Part shown: piece by piece, positions 53,842 to 64,000 of the stretch
Position numbering within the stretch: the stretch's first letter is position 1
How the letters are laid out: each line of letters opens with the position of its first letter
Source of the DNA: Sphingomonas sp. C3-2
GTDB taxonomy: Bacteria; Pseudomonadota; Alphaproteobacteria; Sphingomonadales; Sphingomonadaceae
Length of the DNA: 64,000 nt
NCBI RefSeq assembly: GCF_033025475.1
Contig: NZ_CP130322.1
Span: 1,779,001-1,843,000, forward strand
Direction of reading: 5' to 3'
Program-made: the position numbers and the translations under genes
Notes under the pieces: model-generated
Told to the model about the DNA's origin: nothing
The model's database searches: none
What the model saw: the letters and a program-made list of their open reading frames with translations, nothing else

Positions 53842-54396
53842 ATGACGCGCCGCCACCCCCGCAATGTGCCCAGCCTGTGGCTGATGACCGATGAACGCAT
53901 GGGCGCGCGGCTGTTGCCCGCGGTAAAGGCGCTGCCGCGTGGCGCGGGAATCGTCTTTCGCCATTACAGCCTTGGGGACGCCGCGCGCCGGGCGCTTTTC
54001 CATGCGGTGCGCGCCGAAGCGCGGCGGCGGCGGATCACACTGCTGCTCGCCGCCACGCCTACGCAGGCGCGGCAATGGGGCGCAAACGGGTTTCACGGCC
54101 GCAGCGGCCGGGCGCTGCCCGGTCAGCTCCACAGCGCGCCGGTGCATAACGCCCGCGAATTGCGCGCGGCGCAGCGGCGCGGCGCGGATATTGTCTTCAT
54201 CTCCCCGCTCCACGCCACCCGCTCGCACCCCGGCAGCCCGGCGCTGCGCCGATTTCAGGCCGCCGCGCTGATCCGGGCGGCGGGACGGCCTGTGATCGGG
54301 CTTGGCGGCATGACGTCACACCGTGCGCGGGCGCTGAAAATCCGGGGGTTGCACGGCTGGGCGGCGATCGACGCGCTCACGCCGCAGCCACGCTGA
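53842..54396 (+). CDS. Thiamine-phosphate-synthase-like protein, divergent
   Basis: 184 aa from the ATG at 53842. A short TIM-barrel of ThiE/TenI type is suggested by LWLMTDERM at the start, GADIVFISPLHATRSHPG near residue 115 and a final GRPVIGLGGMTSHRA. The usual ThiE GPVFPTxTK segment is replaced by SPLHATRSHP, and the pyrophosphate-binding and hydroxymethylpyrimidine residues are not obvious. It is rich in Arg and Ala. It may be a non-catalytic or altered ThiE homologue. Confidence 0.7.
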   Translation: MTRRHPRNVPSLWLMTDERMGARLLPAVKALPRGAGIVFRHYSLGDAARRALFHAVRAEARRRRITLLLAATPTQARQWGANGFHGRSGRALPGQLHSAPVHNARELRAAQRRGADIVFISPLHATRSHPGSPALRRFQAAALIRAAGRPVIGLGGMTSHRARALKIRGLHGWAAIDALTPQPR

Positions 54397-54469
54397 GGCG
54401 CTGCTCAAGATTTCAGGAAGCTAAGCGTTGTAGAGGCGATCGGGAAAAGCCCGCCCCGCCCCGCCTTCA

Positions 54470-55204
54470 TCAGAACTTGAAGGCGGTGCCGATATAGACG
54501 GCCTGGCTGTCGCGGCGATTGTCGCTCGCCAGCGGCTGAAGCCGGTCGCGTTCCTCAAGCCGGTAGCGCACACCCGCCGTCACGTCGAGGTTGCGGCTCA
54601 GGCTGTAGCTGCCGCCCACGTCGAGCGAATAGGTGTTTTCGGGCTGCACCGCGCGCAGCGTATGCTGGCCGATGCTGCGATCCGCACCCAGCTGAACCCG
54701 CCCGCTCCAGCGCGGCGCGGTATAGCTGGCGCCGGCGGTGACGACTTCGCGGCCGCCCGGCTGGATTCCGGTATCGATGCGAGCAACGTCACCCGAAAGC
54801 GCAAAACGCTTCCAGCCGATCGACGCGCCGAGATTATAGGTCGAGGCCGAGGCGCCCATCGAACCAAGCGCGGCCATTTCATCGCGCCCGGTGAGGCTCG
54901 TCACACGGCCTGCGGTGCGCGCCCGCACGGCGACGGTGACACGGCGGCTCTGCGCGGCATCGCCCGGCGGGGTGAAGCGGAAACCGGTGCTCGCCAGCTC
55001 GCTCTTGGCCAGAATGGCGGCAAGGCGCGGATCGGCGGCGGCCGGGGTGAAGGATCCGATCCCGCCCTGCGCCGTCAGCGAAACGCGCGGTTTGGCGGTC
55101 GGGGCAAGCGTTTCGCGGGCCGCGAGAATCGTGGGCGACAGCATCAGGCCGGTTGCGGCTGCCGCCACCCCCGCCAATGCCCAAATTGCCCGACTCGCTT
55201 TCAT
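54470..55204 (-). CDS. Putative outer-membrane beta-barrel protein
   Basis: 244 aa from the ATG at 55204, after a CGGAACG stretch. A signal peptide (AIWALAGVAAAATGLMLSPTILAA) precedes a region of alternating strands from about residue 85 (ARTAGRVTSLTGRDEMAAL onward), and the protein ends in Phe (GTAFKF). The first 60 mature residues are unlike the barrel and may be a plug or periplasmic part. I do not recognise a specific family. Divergent from the DUF3576 gene with about 200 bases between. Confidence 0.68.
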   Translation of the reverse strand: MKASRAIWALAGVAAAATGLMLSPTILAARETLAPTAKPRVSLTAQGGIGSFTPAAADPRLAAILAKSELASTGFRFTPPGDAAQSRRVTVAVRARTAGRVTSLTGRDEMAALGSMGASASTYNLGASIGWKRFALSGDVARIDTGIQPGGREVVTAGASYTAPRWSGRVQLGADRSIGQHTLRAVQPENTYSLDVGGSYSLSRNLDVTAGVRYRLEERDRLQPLASDNRRDSQAVYIGTAFKF

Positions 55205-55402
55205 CGTTCCGCTTCGAATCCTTGATCTACTCAATGGCGCATATCACGACCTTCGTTGAAATTTCCAGCGATCTACGCATTTTTCCGCCATCTGTTGCAC
55301 ATCGCACACAGGGTAGTCCGATACCCCCGAAATCCGGTGCTTGCGGGCAGCGCCACAGTATCTATAACGGCCGTGACTGTGCACGTTTCTAAGGATTTCT
55401 TG

Positions 55403-55864
55403 ATGGCCCGCCTGACCAGCGCCGTGATTGCGATTGGCCTTCTCACCACCGTTTCGGGCTGTGCCTGGGTGAAGAAGGATCTTGGCATCACCCCGCGTGA
55501 CGATCGCAAGACCACCGATCTCGCCGCTTCGCGGGTGACGACCATTGGCGTCAACAGCTATTTGTGGCGCGCAAGCCTCGACACGCTGTCGTTCATGCCC
55601 CTCGTCCAGACGGATTCGAATGGCGGCGTGATCGTGACCGACTGGTATGTGAATCCCAATTCGCCCACCGAACGGATGAAGCTGACCGTATCGATCCTCG
55701 ACCAGGATCTGCGCGCCGACGCGCTCAGGATCGCAGCGCTCCGCCAGGTGAACCAGAACGGCCAATGGGTGGATGCGCCGGTGCAGGCGGCAACCGTCCA
55801 GAAGCTGGAAGAAATCATCCTGACCAAGGCGCGCGATCTGCGCCGCACTGCTCTTTACGACTGA
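55403..55864 (+). CDS. DUF3576 lipoprotein
   Basis: 153 aa from the ATG at 55403, with AAGGA 9 bases upstream; the longer frame from 55256 lacks a ribosome site. A lipobox VSGC (Cys about 20) follows a short signal. VNSYLWRASLDTLSFMPLVQTDSNGGVIVTDWY is the DUF3576 core. Function is unknown, but this gene commonly precedes leuS-lptE-holA in alphaproteobacteria, hinting at an envelope role with LptE. It lies 18 bases before leuS. Confidence 0.9.
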   Translation: MARLTSAVIAIGLLTTVSGCAWVKKDLGITPRDDRKTTDLAASRVTTIGVNSYLWRASLDTLSFMPLVQTDSNGGVIVTDWYVNPNSPTERMKLTVSILDQDLRADALRIAALRQVNQNGQWVDAPVQAATVQKLEEIILTKARDLRRTALYD

Positions 55865-55882
55865 TCCGGACCTAAACGTATA

Positions 55883-58386
<2,504 letters not shown>

Positions 58387-58390
<4 letters not shown>

Positions 58391-58905
58391 AGCGCGCGGC
58401 ACTCCTCCTCGCGCTCGGCGCGCTGTCGCTGGCCGGTTGCGGCCTGCGGCCCCTGTATAGCGGTGGTGCCTCCGGCCCCGCCGCGCAGGCGCTGGGCGAG
58501 ATCGAGATCGGGCCCATCGCGGGCAAGAATGGCTGGCTGGTGCGGAGCGCACTCGCCGACCGTCTTGCCGCAGTGCCCAAGGGCGCGGCACGCTACCGGC
58601 TCGAGGTGGAGCTTGATGACCAGATCATCGGCTATGCGATCCGCAGCGATGATGCGGTGACGCGCGAACGGCGAACGCTGCGCGCGCGTTACCGGCTTGT
58701 CGCCACCGACAAGGGCACGGTGATGCTCGACGCGACCGCGGGTTCGGATACGGGCATCGACATCGTGTCTTCGGAATATGCGACGATCGCCGCCGAGAAC
58801 ACCGCGCTTGAAAACATGTCGCAGGCGATTGCCGACCAGATCGTCGCGCGGATTGCGCTGTTCGCGTCGCGGACCAAGGATTTGCCGGCCGCGGACACGC
58901 CGTGA
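58387..58905 (+). CDS. lptE: LPS-assembly lipoprotein LptE
   Basis: 172 aa, GTG start coupled to leuS. Lipobox LAGC at Cys about 18, then CGLRPLY, which is typical of LptE at the mature start. The rest is a mixed alpha/beta fold ([43 protein letters not shown]). It plugs the LptD barrel and delivers lipopolysaccharide to the outer surface. The GTG of holA overlaps its stop. Confidence 0.9.
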
Positions 58906-59933
58906 AGGCCAATCTGGCGCAGGTCGAGCGGGCGCTCGACGCCCCCTCCCCCGGAAACCGGCTAATCCTGCTCTACGGCCCCGATGAATCGGGGTCGCGG
59001 GCGCTCGCCGCGCGGCTTGAACGCGCCATGGGGCCCGAGGCCGAACGGATCGAACTCGATTCCGCCACGATCAAGGGCGATCCCGCACTGCTCGCCGACG
59101 AAGCTGCATCGATTTCGCTGTTCGGCGGCGCGCGGCACATCCGTCTCTCGCTCTCCAATGCCGAAGACGCCCTTCTGGCCGTTCAGGCGCTCGTAGAGGC
59201 CCCAACAGCGGGTAATCCGGTCGTTGCCATAGCCGGCGCGCTAAAGGCCACCAGCGGGCTTCTGAAGTTCGCTTTGGGGCATCCCGCGATCCTCGCTTTT
59301 GCCAGCTATGCGCCCGAGGGGCAGCAGGCGGACCGGCTTGCCGCCTCCATGGCGCGCGACGCCGGGTTGCGCCTCGCCAGCCCCGAGATCGCCAAGCGGC
59401 TTGCCGCAGCGGCCGCGGGCGACCGCGCGGTGCTGCTGCGCGAGATCGAAAAGCTCGCGCTCTATCTCGACGCCGATCCCGATCATCCGGTCGAGCTCGA
59501 TCATGCAACGCTCGATCTGCTCGGCGCGGATTCGGACGAAGGCGACATGAGCCGTGTCGTCGATGCGGTGATGAGCGGTAACCCGGCGATGCTCGGCGTG
59601 GAACTCGCGCGACTCGCCGCCGTCGGGATCGAGGGGATTCCGCTGCTCCGATCGGTGCTGAAACGCGTCCACTTGCTGATTCAGCTGCGCGCGCAGGTCG
59701 ATGAGGGCGGCCATGTCGAGGCGGTGATGAATTCCGCCGGCAAGGCGATCTTCTGGAAGGAAAAGCCCGCGGTCCAGCGTCAGCTGGGGCTCTGGGATTC
59801 GCCCCGGCTCGCCACCGCGCTCCACCGCCTCATGGACGCCGAACGCGCGCTCAAGGCGTCGGGAACGCTCGGCACCGCGATGGGCGACGAAGCGCTCCTC
59901 ACCATCAGCCGCGCCGCCGCGCGCAAGCGCTGA
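58902..59933 (+). CDS. holA: DNA polymerase III delta subunit
   Basis: 343 aa, GTG start. NRLILLYGPDESGSRALAARL at the N-terminus is the degenerate P-loop of HolA, which does not bind ATP. LREIEKLALYLDAD near residue 187 and LLRSVLKRVHLLIQLRAQV near 250 belong to the later domains. It opens the beta clamp in the loader complex. It is the last gene of the operon and is convergent with parB, 35 bases apart, with a short GC-rich inverted repeat between. Confidence 0.92.
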   Translation: MKANLAQVERALDAPSPGNRLILLYGPDESGSRALAARLERAMGPEAERIELDSATIKGDPALLADEAASISLFGGARHIRLSLSNAEDALLAVQALVEAPTAGNPVVAIAGALKATSGLLKFALGHPAILAFASYAPEGQQADRLAASMARDAGLRLASPEIAKRLAAAAAGDRAVLLREIEKLALYLDADPDHPVELDHATLDLLGADSDEGDMSRVVDAVMSGNPAMLGVELARLAAVGIEGIPLLRSVLKRVHLLIQLRAQVDEGGHVEAVMNSAGKAIFWKEKPAVQRQLGLWDSPRLATALHRLMDAERALKASGTLGTAMGDEALLTISRAAARKR

Positions 59934-59968
59934 CGCGCCCGCCGCGACACGCGCGGCGCTGTCGCCAA

Positions 59969-60880
59969 TCAGATCTTTTCGCCGCTCAACCGCTGGCAGA
60001 TCATGTCGAGCTGATCGAGCGTGGTGTAGCTGAGCGTCAGCGAGCCATTCTTTTCGCCGTGGTTGATCCGCACCTTGAGCCCGAGCAGATCGCCGAGCTG
60101 GCGCTCGAGCGCCAGAATATCGGCATTCTCATGCTCGACACGGGGTTCCACGGGTGTCGCCGGTGCCGCGCGGCCGGGCTTGGCCGATCGCACCAACGCC
60201 TCGGTATCGCGCACCGAAAGATCGCGGCGCACCACGTCCTCGGCCAGCGCCTCGGCATCGGGCGCGGTGATCAGCGCGCGGGCATGGCCCATGCTGAGCG
60301 TCTTGTTCGCGACGAGATCGCGAACCTTGAGCGGCAGTTCGAGCAGGCGCAGCAGATTGGCAACATGGCTGCGCGACTTGTTGACCAGACGGCCCAGCGC
60401 CTCCTGGCTGTGACCGAATTCCTCGGCAAGCTTCTTATAGGCCTCGGCCTCTTCGATCGCGTTCAGGTCCTCGCGCTGGATATTCTCGATGAGCGCAATT
60501 TCGAGCGCTTCGGACTCGCTGAAATCCTTAACGATAACAGGAACTTCATGCAGATGCGCCCGCTGCGCCGCGCGCCAGCGGCGTTCCCCCGCGACGATCT
60601 GGTAACCCGGGCCATGCGGACGCACGACGATGGGCTGGATCACCCCGCGCTTGGCGATCGAGGCGGCCAGTTCGGACAGCGCATCCTCGTCGAAATGCTG
60701 GCGCGGCTGCCCCGGATGCGGCTTCATATCCGTAACCGATACCATCTTCACCCCGCCCGATCGCGGCGTGGCGGGTGCGACGGGTTCCTCACGCGCGACT
60801 TCGCCGAGCAGCGCGCTCAAGCCCCTGCCCAGCCCCGAATGGCGTTTCTTGGGGGCGACGGCGCCCGGTTCGCCGCTCAC
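59969..60880 (-). CDS. parB: Chromosome partitioning protein ParB
   Basis: 303 aa, GTG start overlapping the parA stop. RHSGLGRGLSALLGE is the ParA-stimulating N-terminal region, GERRWRAAQRAHLHEVPV near residue 100 is the CTP-binding box, and the helix-turn-helix lies around GHSQEALGRLVNKSRSHVANLLRL near 155-180. The C-terminal dimer domain follows an acidic linker. It loads on the parS sites in the neighbouring rsmG and slides as a clamp to segregate the origin. Confidence 0.95.
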   Translation of the reverse strand: MSGEPGAVAPKKRHSGLGRGLSALLGEVAREEPVAPATPRSGGVKMVSVTDMKPHPGQPRQHFDEDALSELAASIAKRGVIQPIVVRPHGPGYQIVAGERRWRAAQRAHLHEVPVIVKDFSESEALEIALIENIQREDLNAIEEAEAYKKLAEEFGHSQEALGRLVNKSRSHVANLLRLLELPLKVRDLVANKTLSMGHARALITAPDAEALAEDVVRRDLSVRDTEALVRSAKPGRAAPATPVEPRVEHENADILALERQLGDLLGLKVRINHGEKNGSLTLSYTTLDQLDMICQRLSGEKI

Positions 60881-61662
60881 GCCGCCACCGCCTTAGGCCG
60901 TGCGGGCAGGCGCCCGATCAGCTCGCGGGCCAGCGCCATATAGGCCTCCGAGCCCGCGCAGCGAATGTCGTAGATCAGCGCGGGCATGCCAAAGCTCGGC
61001 GCTTCGGACAGGCGGACATTGCGCGGGATGACGGTGTCGAACACCACCGGGCCCAGACAGGCGCGCACATCCTCAGCGACCTGTTCAGTCAGATTGTTGC
61101 GGCGATCATACATGGTGAGCGCGACACCCAGAATCTCGAGGCTGGCATTGAATCGACCACGGATGAGATCGACCGTGTTGAGCAGCTGGCTCAACCCTTC
61201 GAGCGCGAAGAATTCGCACTGCAGCGGCACGAGCAACGACTTGGCCGCAACAAGCGCGTTGATCGTGAGCAGGCCGAGCGACGGCGGGCAATCGATCAGG
61301 CAGATGTCCCAGCGATCCTCAACCGACTTGAACGCGGCATCGAGACGGTGGGTGCGGTCCTCATATTCGACCAGTTCGATCTCGGCGCCCGACAGATCGA
61401 CCGTCGCCGCGATCAGATCGAGGCGCGGCACCTTGGTCGGGATCACGGCTTCTTCGACGCTGCATTCGCCGGTGAGGACGTCATAGCTCGACTGCGGACG
61501 GTCGCTGGGATTGACGCCCAAGCCGGTGGAAGCATTGCCCTGCGGATCGAGATCGACCAGCAGCACGCGCCAGCCCGAAGCCGCGAGCGCGGTTGCGAGG
61601 TTGATGGCGGTCGTCGTCTTGCCGACTCCACCCTTCTGGTTTGCTACCGCGATGCGGATCAT
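60877..61662 (-). CDS. parA: Chromosome partitioning ATPase ParA
   Basis: 261 aa from the ATG at 61662; the longer frame to 61806 lies in rsmG. The deviant Walker A is KGGVGKTTTAINLA near residue 12, Walker B region CLIDCPPSLGLLTINAL near 115. It forms an ATP-dependent DNA-bound gradient that moves ParB-parS complexes. Its ATG overlaps the rsmG stop by 4 bases. Confidence 0.96.
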   Translation of the reverse strand: MIRIAVANQKGGVGKTTTAINLATALAASGWRVLLVDLDPQGNASTGLGVNPSDRPQSSYDVLTGECSVEEAVIPTKVPRLDLIAATVDLSGAEIELVEYEDRTHRLDAAFKSVEDRWDICLIDCPPSLGLLTINALVAAKSLLVPLQCEFFALEGLSQLLNTVDLIRGRFNASLEILGVALTMYDRRNNLTEQVAEDVRACLGPVVFDTVIPRNVRLSEAPSFGMPALIYDIRCAGSEAYMALARELIGRLPARPKAVAA

Positions 61663-62291
61663 GCTTTCCCCCGTTTGACGCCGCGCGCCACGATGATCGA
61701 TGAGTCCGCGTCGGTCAGACTCTGTTCCACGTGAAACACACCTTGCCATGTCTTTGACGCGGCTTCCAGTTCCGACGGCGCATTTCTGCCCTTGGGCAAA
61801 AGCCATAGCGTATTTGGCCGCGAAAATCGCTCGGCAAGCGCGAAAAGGCGCTCAAGCGGGGCAAAGGCACGGGCGCTGATGACCGCCGCGTCGAAGCGTT
61901 CGACCGTCTCGAGCCGCCGCCCCTCGACACGAACGCGGTCTCCCACCCCCAATATCTCCGCAGACTCCCCAAGAAAGTCGACGCGCTTGCGGCGCGATTC
62001 CACGAGCACGATCGGTCGGTCGGTGAGCGCCGCCACGATGAGGCCAGGAAAGCCCGCGCCCGATCCAAGGTCCATCCACGGCCCTGCGGGCGCATCCTTG
62101 GCCTTGGGAACAAGCTGCGCGGAATCGACGATATGGCGCGCCCAGACATGCTCGCGCGTCGAGGCGGAGATCAGATTCTGCTTGTCGCCCTCCTCCAGCA
62201 GGAAGGCGATGAACGCCTCGATCCGTTCCTCTGTTTCACGTGGAACAGCCAGATGATCGCGCAGCCAGGCGCGTGCTTCGTCTTCGGTCAT
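61659..62291 (-). CDS. rsmG: 16S rRNA (guanine-527-N7)-methyltransferase RsmG
   Basis: 210 aa. [16 protein letters not shown] near residue 70 is the SAM loop, [15 protein letters not shown] near 96 and [13 protein letters not shown] near 134 are conserved, and the end has the family's VFHVEQS-type segment. It methylates G527 of 16S rRNA. Two parS sites lie inside the coding sequence (61723 and 62232), where they encode HVEQ-like and VPRETEE residues. Coupled to mnmG by a 4-base overlap. Confidence 0.95.
   Translation of the reverse strand: MTEDEARAWLRDHLAVPRETEERIEAFIAFLLEEGDKQNLISASTREHVWARHIVDSAQLVPKAKDAPAGPWMDLGSGAGFPGLIVAALTDRPIVLVESRRKRVDFLGESAEILGVGDRVRVEGRRLETVERFDAAVISARAFAPLERLFALAERFSRPNTLWLLPKGRNAPSELEAASKTWQGVFHVEQSLTDADSSIIVARGVKRGKA
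61723..61738. other. parS: parS centromere site 1
   Basis: TGTTCCACGTGAAACA differs at one position from the bacterial consensus TGTTTCACGTGAAACA. It lies in the 3' part of rsmG, 61 bases from the parA start. Confidence 0.92.
62232..62247. other. parS: parS centromere site 2
   Basis: TGTTTCACGTGGAACA is the exact reverse complement of site 1, so the two sites are inverted and about 500 bases apart. It lies in the 5' part of rsmG. Confidence 0.92.
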
Positions 62292-64000
62292 ATGCTTGCT
62301 GCCCGGCGGGCCTCGATCAGGATAGCGGAGAGCGCAGCCGGGGTGATCCCCCGCACGCGCGAGGCGGCGCCCAATGTTTCGGGACGCGCGGCCTCAAGCC
62401 GTTCCTTCATTTCGTTCGAGAGCCCGGCGATGCCGCGATAGTTGATCGCTTCGCCGAGGCGGACGGAATCATTGGCGCGCAGCTCGCGAATCTCCGATTC
62501 CTGGCGCGCGAGATAGGGCGCGTAATGCGCGTCCTCGGCGATCTCGTCGGCAAGGTCGGCGGCGACATCGGCGAATGCATCCGACACGCGGTCGATATCG
62601 GCGCGGCCGACATCGGGGAAGCGCAGCCATTCATAGAGCGAGCGCTTCGACCCATCGGCCGATACCTTCGCGCCCGATTCGGCCATGCGCTGTGCGCTCA
62701 CCACCTGCTGAAGCGAGCCGATCGCGCGGGTACGCTGCGCCTCGCGGGTCGCAAACCAGTCCCGCCGCGCTGCCCCGACACAGCCTGCGGCAATCCCGAT
62801 TCCGGTGAGCCGCGTCGCACTGTTATCGGCGCGCAGCCGCAGACGATATTCGGCGCGCGCGGTGAGCATACGGTAGGGTTCGGTGATTCCCTGCAGCACA
62901 AGGTCGTCGATCATCACGCCGAGATAGCTGTCGGCGCGGTCGAAGATCACCGCCCCCTGCCCCCCGACATGGCGCGCGGCGTTAAGCCCGGCGACAAGCC
63001 CTTGCGCGGCCGCCTCTTCATAGCCCGTCGTGCCGTTGATCTGCCCGGCGCAGAACAGCCCGTTCACCCCGCGCACCGCGAGCGACGATTCAAGCGCACG
63101 CGGGTCGATATGGTCATATTCGACCGCATAGCCCGGCTGAACGATCTCGACCTTTTCGAGCCCCTTCATGCTGCGGAGGAGATCGACCTGGATCTCGCGC
63201 GGGAGCGATGTCGAGACGCCGTTGGGGTAGACGAGCGGATCGTCGAGCCCTTCGGGTTCGAGGAAGATCTGGTGGCCATCGCGGTCGCCAAAGCGGACGA
63301 CCTTGTCCTCCAGCGAGGGGCAGTAACGCGGCCCGCGCGCGCCGATCGCGCCGGTATAGAGCGGCGAGCGATCGAGCGACGCGCGGATGATATCATGGGT
63401 CCGCTGGTTGGTGCGGGTGATCGCGCAGAAAAGCTGCGGCGCCACCCGGCCGGTGCTGAGCGGCGACATCGTCCAGTCGGCGTCATCGGTCGGCTGAATC
63501 TCGAGCGCCGCCCAATCGATCGTCCGCCCATCGAGACGCGGCGGTGTCCCCGTCTTGAGCCGCGAGATCGGAAGCTCGAGCGCGCGCAGCTGGTCGCCCA
63601 GAGTCTGCGCAGCCTCTTCCCCGATCCGGCCGCCGGGGGTGATAGACTCACCGCAGAACATCTTGGCGTTGAGGAAGGTGCCGGTGGCGAGCACGACGGC
63701 ACCGGCACCGAGCGTTTCGCCCGAGCCGAGCACCAGCCCTGTTACCGTCCGACTGTCATCCTCGGCAAAGCGCAGCGCGCTGGCTTCGGCCTCGATCACG
63801 GTCAGCCCGTCCTGCTCGGCGAGCATCTGCTGGATAGCGGCCTTGTAGCGTTTGCGATCGGCCTGAATGCGCGGCCCCTGGACCGCCGCGCCCTTGCTCA
63901 TGTTGAGCATTCGATAATGGATCGCGGCATGGTCGGCGGCGCGCCCGATCAGCCCGTCAAGCGCATCGACCTCGCGGACGAGATGCCCCTTGCCCAGTCC
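62288..64000 (-). CDS. mnmG: tRNA U34 carboxymethylaminomethyl modification enzyme MnmG (5' end cut by window)
   Basis: About 570 codons are visible; the frame is open to the window edge, so the N-terminal FAD loop lies outside. [16 protein letters not shown] and [19 protein letters not shown] near the edge, then [14 protein letters not shown] and the C-terminal [22 protein letters not shown], are MnmG landmarks. With MnmE it modifies the wobble uridine of several tRNAs. The stop overlaps the rsmG start. mnmE would be expected just beyond the edge. Confidence 0.96.
   Translation of the reverse strand, partial: GLGKGHLVREVDALDGLIGRAADHAAIHYRMLNMSKGAAVQGPRIQADRKRYKAAIQQMLAEQDGLTVIEAEASALRFAEDDSRTVTGLVLGSGETLGAGAVVLATGTFLNAKMFCGESITPGGRIGEEAAQTLGDQLRALELPISRLKTGTPPRLDGRTIDWAALEIQPTDDADWTMSPLSTGRVAPQLFCAITRTNQRTHDIIRASLDRSPLYTGAIGARGPRYCPSLEDKVVRFGDRDGHQIFLEPEGLDDPLVYPNGVSTSLPREIQVDLLRSMKGLEKVEIVQPGYAVEYDHIDPRALESSLAVRGVNGLFCAGQINGTTGYEEAAAQGLVAGLNAARHVGGQGAVIFDRADSYLGVMIDDLVLQGITEPYRMLTARAEYRLRLRADNSATRLTGIGIAAGCVGAARRDWFATREAQRTRAIGSLQQVVSAQRMAESGAKVSADGSKRSLYEWLRFPDVGRADIDRVSDAFADVAADLADEIAEDAHYAPYLARQESEIRELRANDSVRLGEAINYRGIAGLSNEMKERLEAARPETLGAASRVRGITPAALSAILIEARRAASI

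Overview
The window looks like chromosomal DNA of a GC-rich alphaproteobacterium, most likely of the order Sphingomonadales. The reasons are the mnmG-rsmG-parA-parB block carrying two parS sites inside rsmG, the DUF3576 lipoprotein-leuS-lptE-holA operon, and the high GC with tightly overlapping operons (ATGA, GTGA and TTGA junctions). The genus cannot be fixed from the sequence alone. The parABS block suggests that the right end lies near the chromosome origin.

Left region (1-13.3 kb): a surface-sugar cluster, all on the plus strand. It holds a putative complete route to a CMP-activated nonulosonic acid of the legionaminic type: membrane 4,6-dehydratase, CBS-fused aminotransferase, NeuD/PglD acetyltransferase, NeuC epimerase, NeuB synthase and cytidylyltransferase. 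A WbpG/PseA-like amidotransferase with its own HisH and HisF paralogues is also present. The predicted product is therefore an acetamidino-modified nonulosonate. The HisF paralogue has lost the histidine-pathway cyclase Asp. A secreted beta-helix protein (pectate-lyase-like) closes the operon.

Middle (13.5-30.5 kb): housekeeping genes. These are Trm112, a LON-domain protein, a thioredoxin-TPR co-chaperone, tRNA-Gly, an MscS channel, the sulfate ABC transporter operon ending in a small DUF2292 protein, a serine hydrolase, dnaN, a small outer-membrane barrel, a phosphatase, rlmN, cfa and argG. The sulfate operon and the hydrolase gene share a near-identical palindrome in their 5' regions, which suggests one regulator.

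30.4-42.4 kb: glycan and membrane accessory genes between conserved genes. Two GT87-type glycosyltransferases, two GtrA proteins, a methyltransferase and a large GT-C membrane protein lie between argG and marC-folD. The dTDP-rhamnose operon rfbCBDA then lies between folD and the DUF167-yggT-argB operon. It is bracketed by a 23-bp perfect direct repeat that also carries the end of the DUF167 reading frame, and rfbA runs out into antisense DUF167 sequence. This looks like an insertion that split an older operon.

Right region (42.3-64 kb): core genes. These are DUF167, yggT, argB, a queuosine-precursor transporter, a frameshifted small secreted protein, a 3-hydroxyacyl-CoA dehydrogenase, a UbiH-type monooxygenase, ftsK, a LolA-like carrier, xth, ribA, a HAD phosphatase, the YggS PLP protein, a ThiE-like protein, an outer-membrane protein, leuS-lptE-holA, parB-parA-rsmG and the 5'-truncated mnmG at the edge. 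No transposase, integrase, phage gene or CRISPR array was seen.
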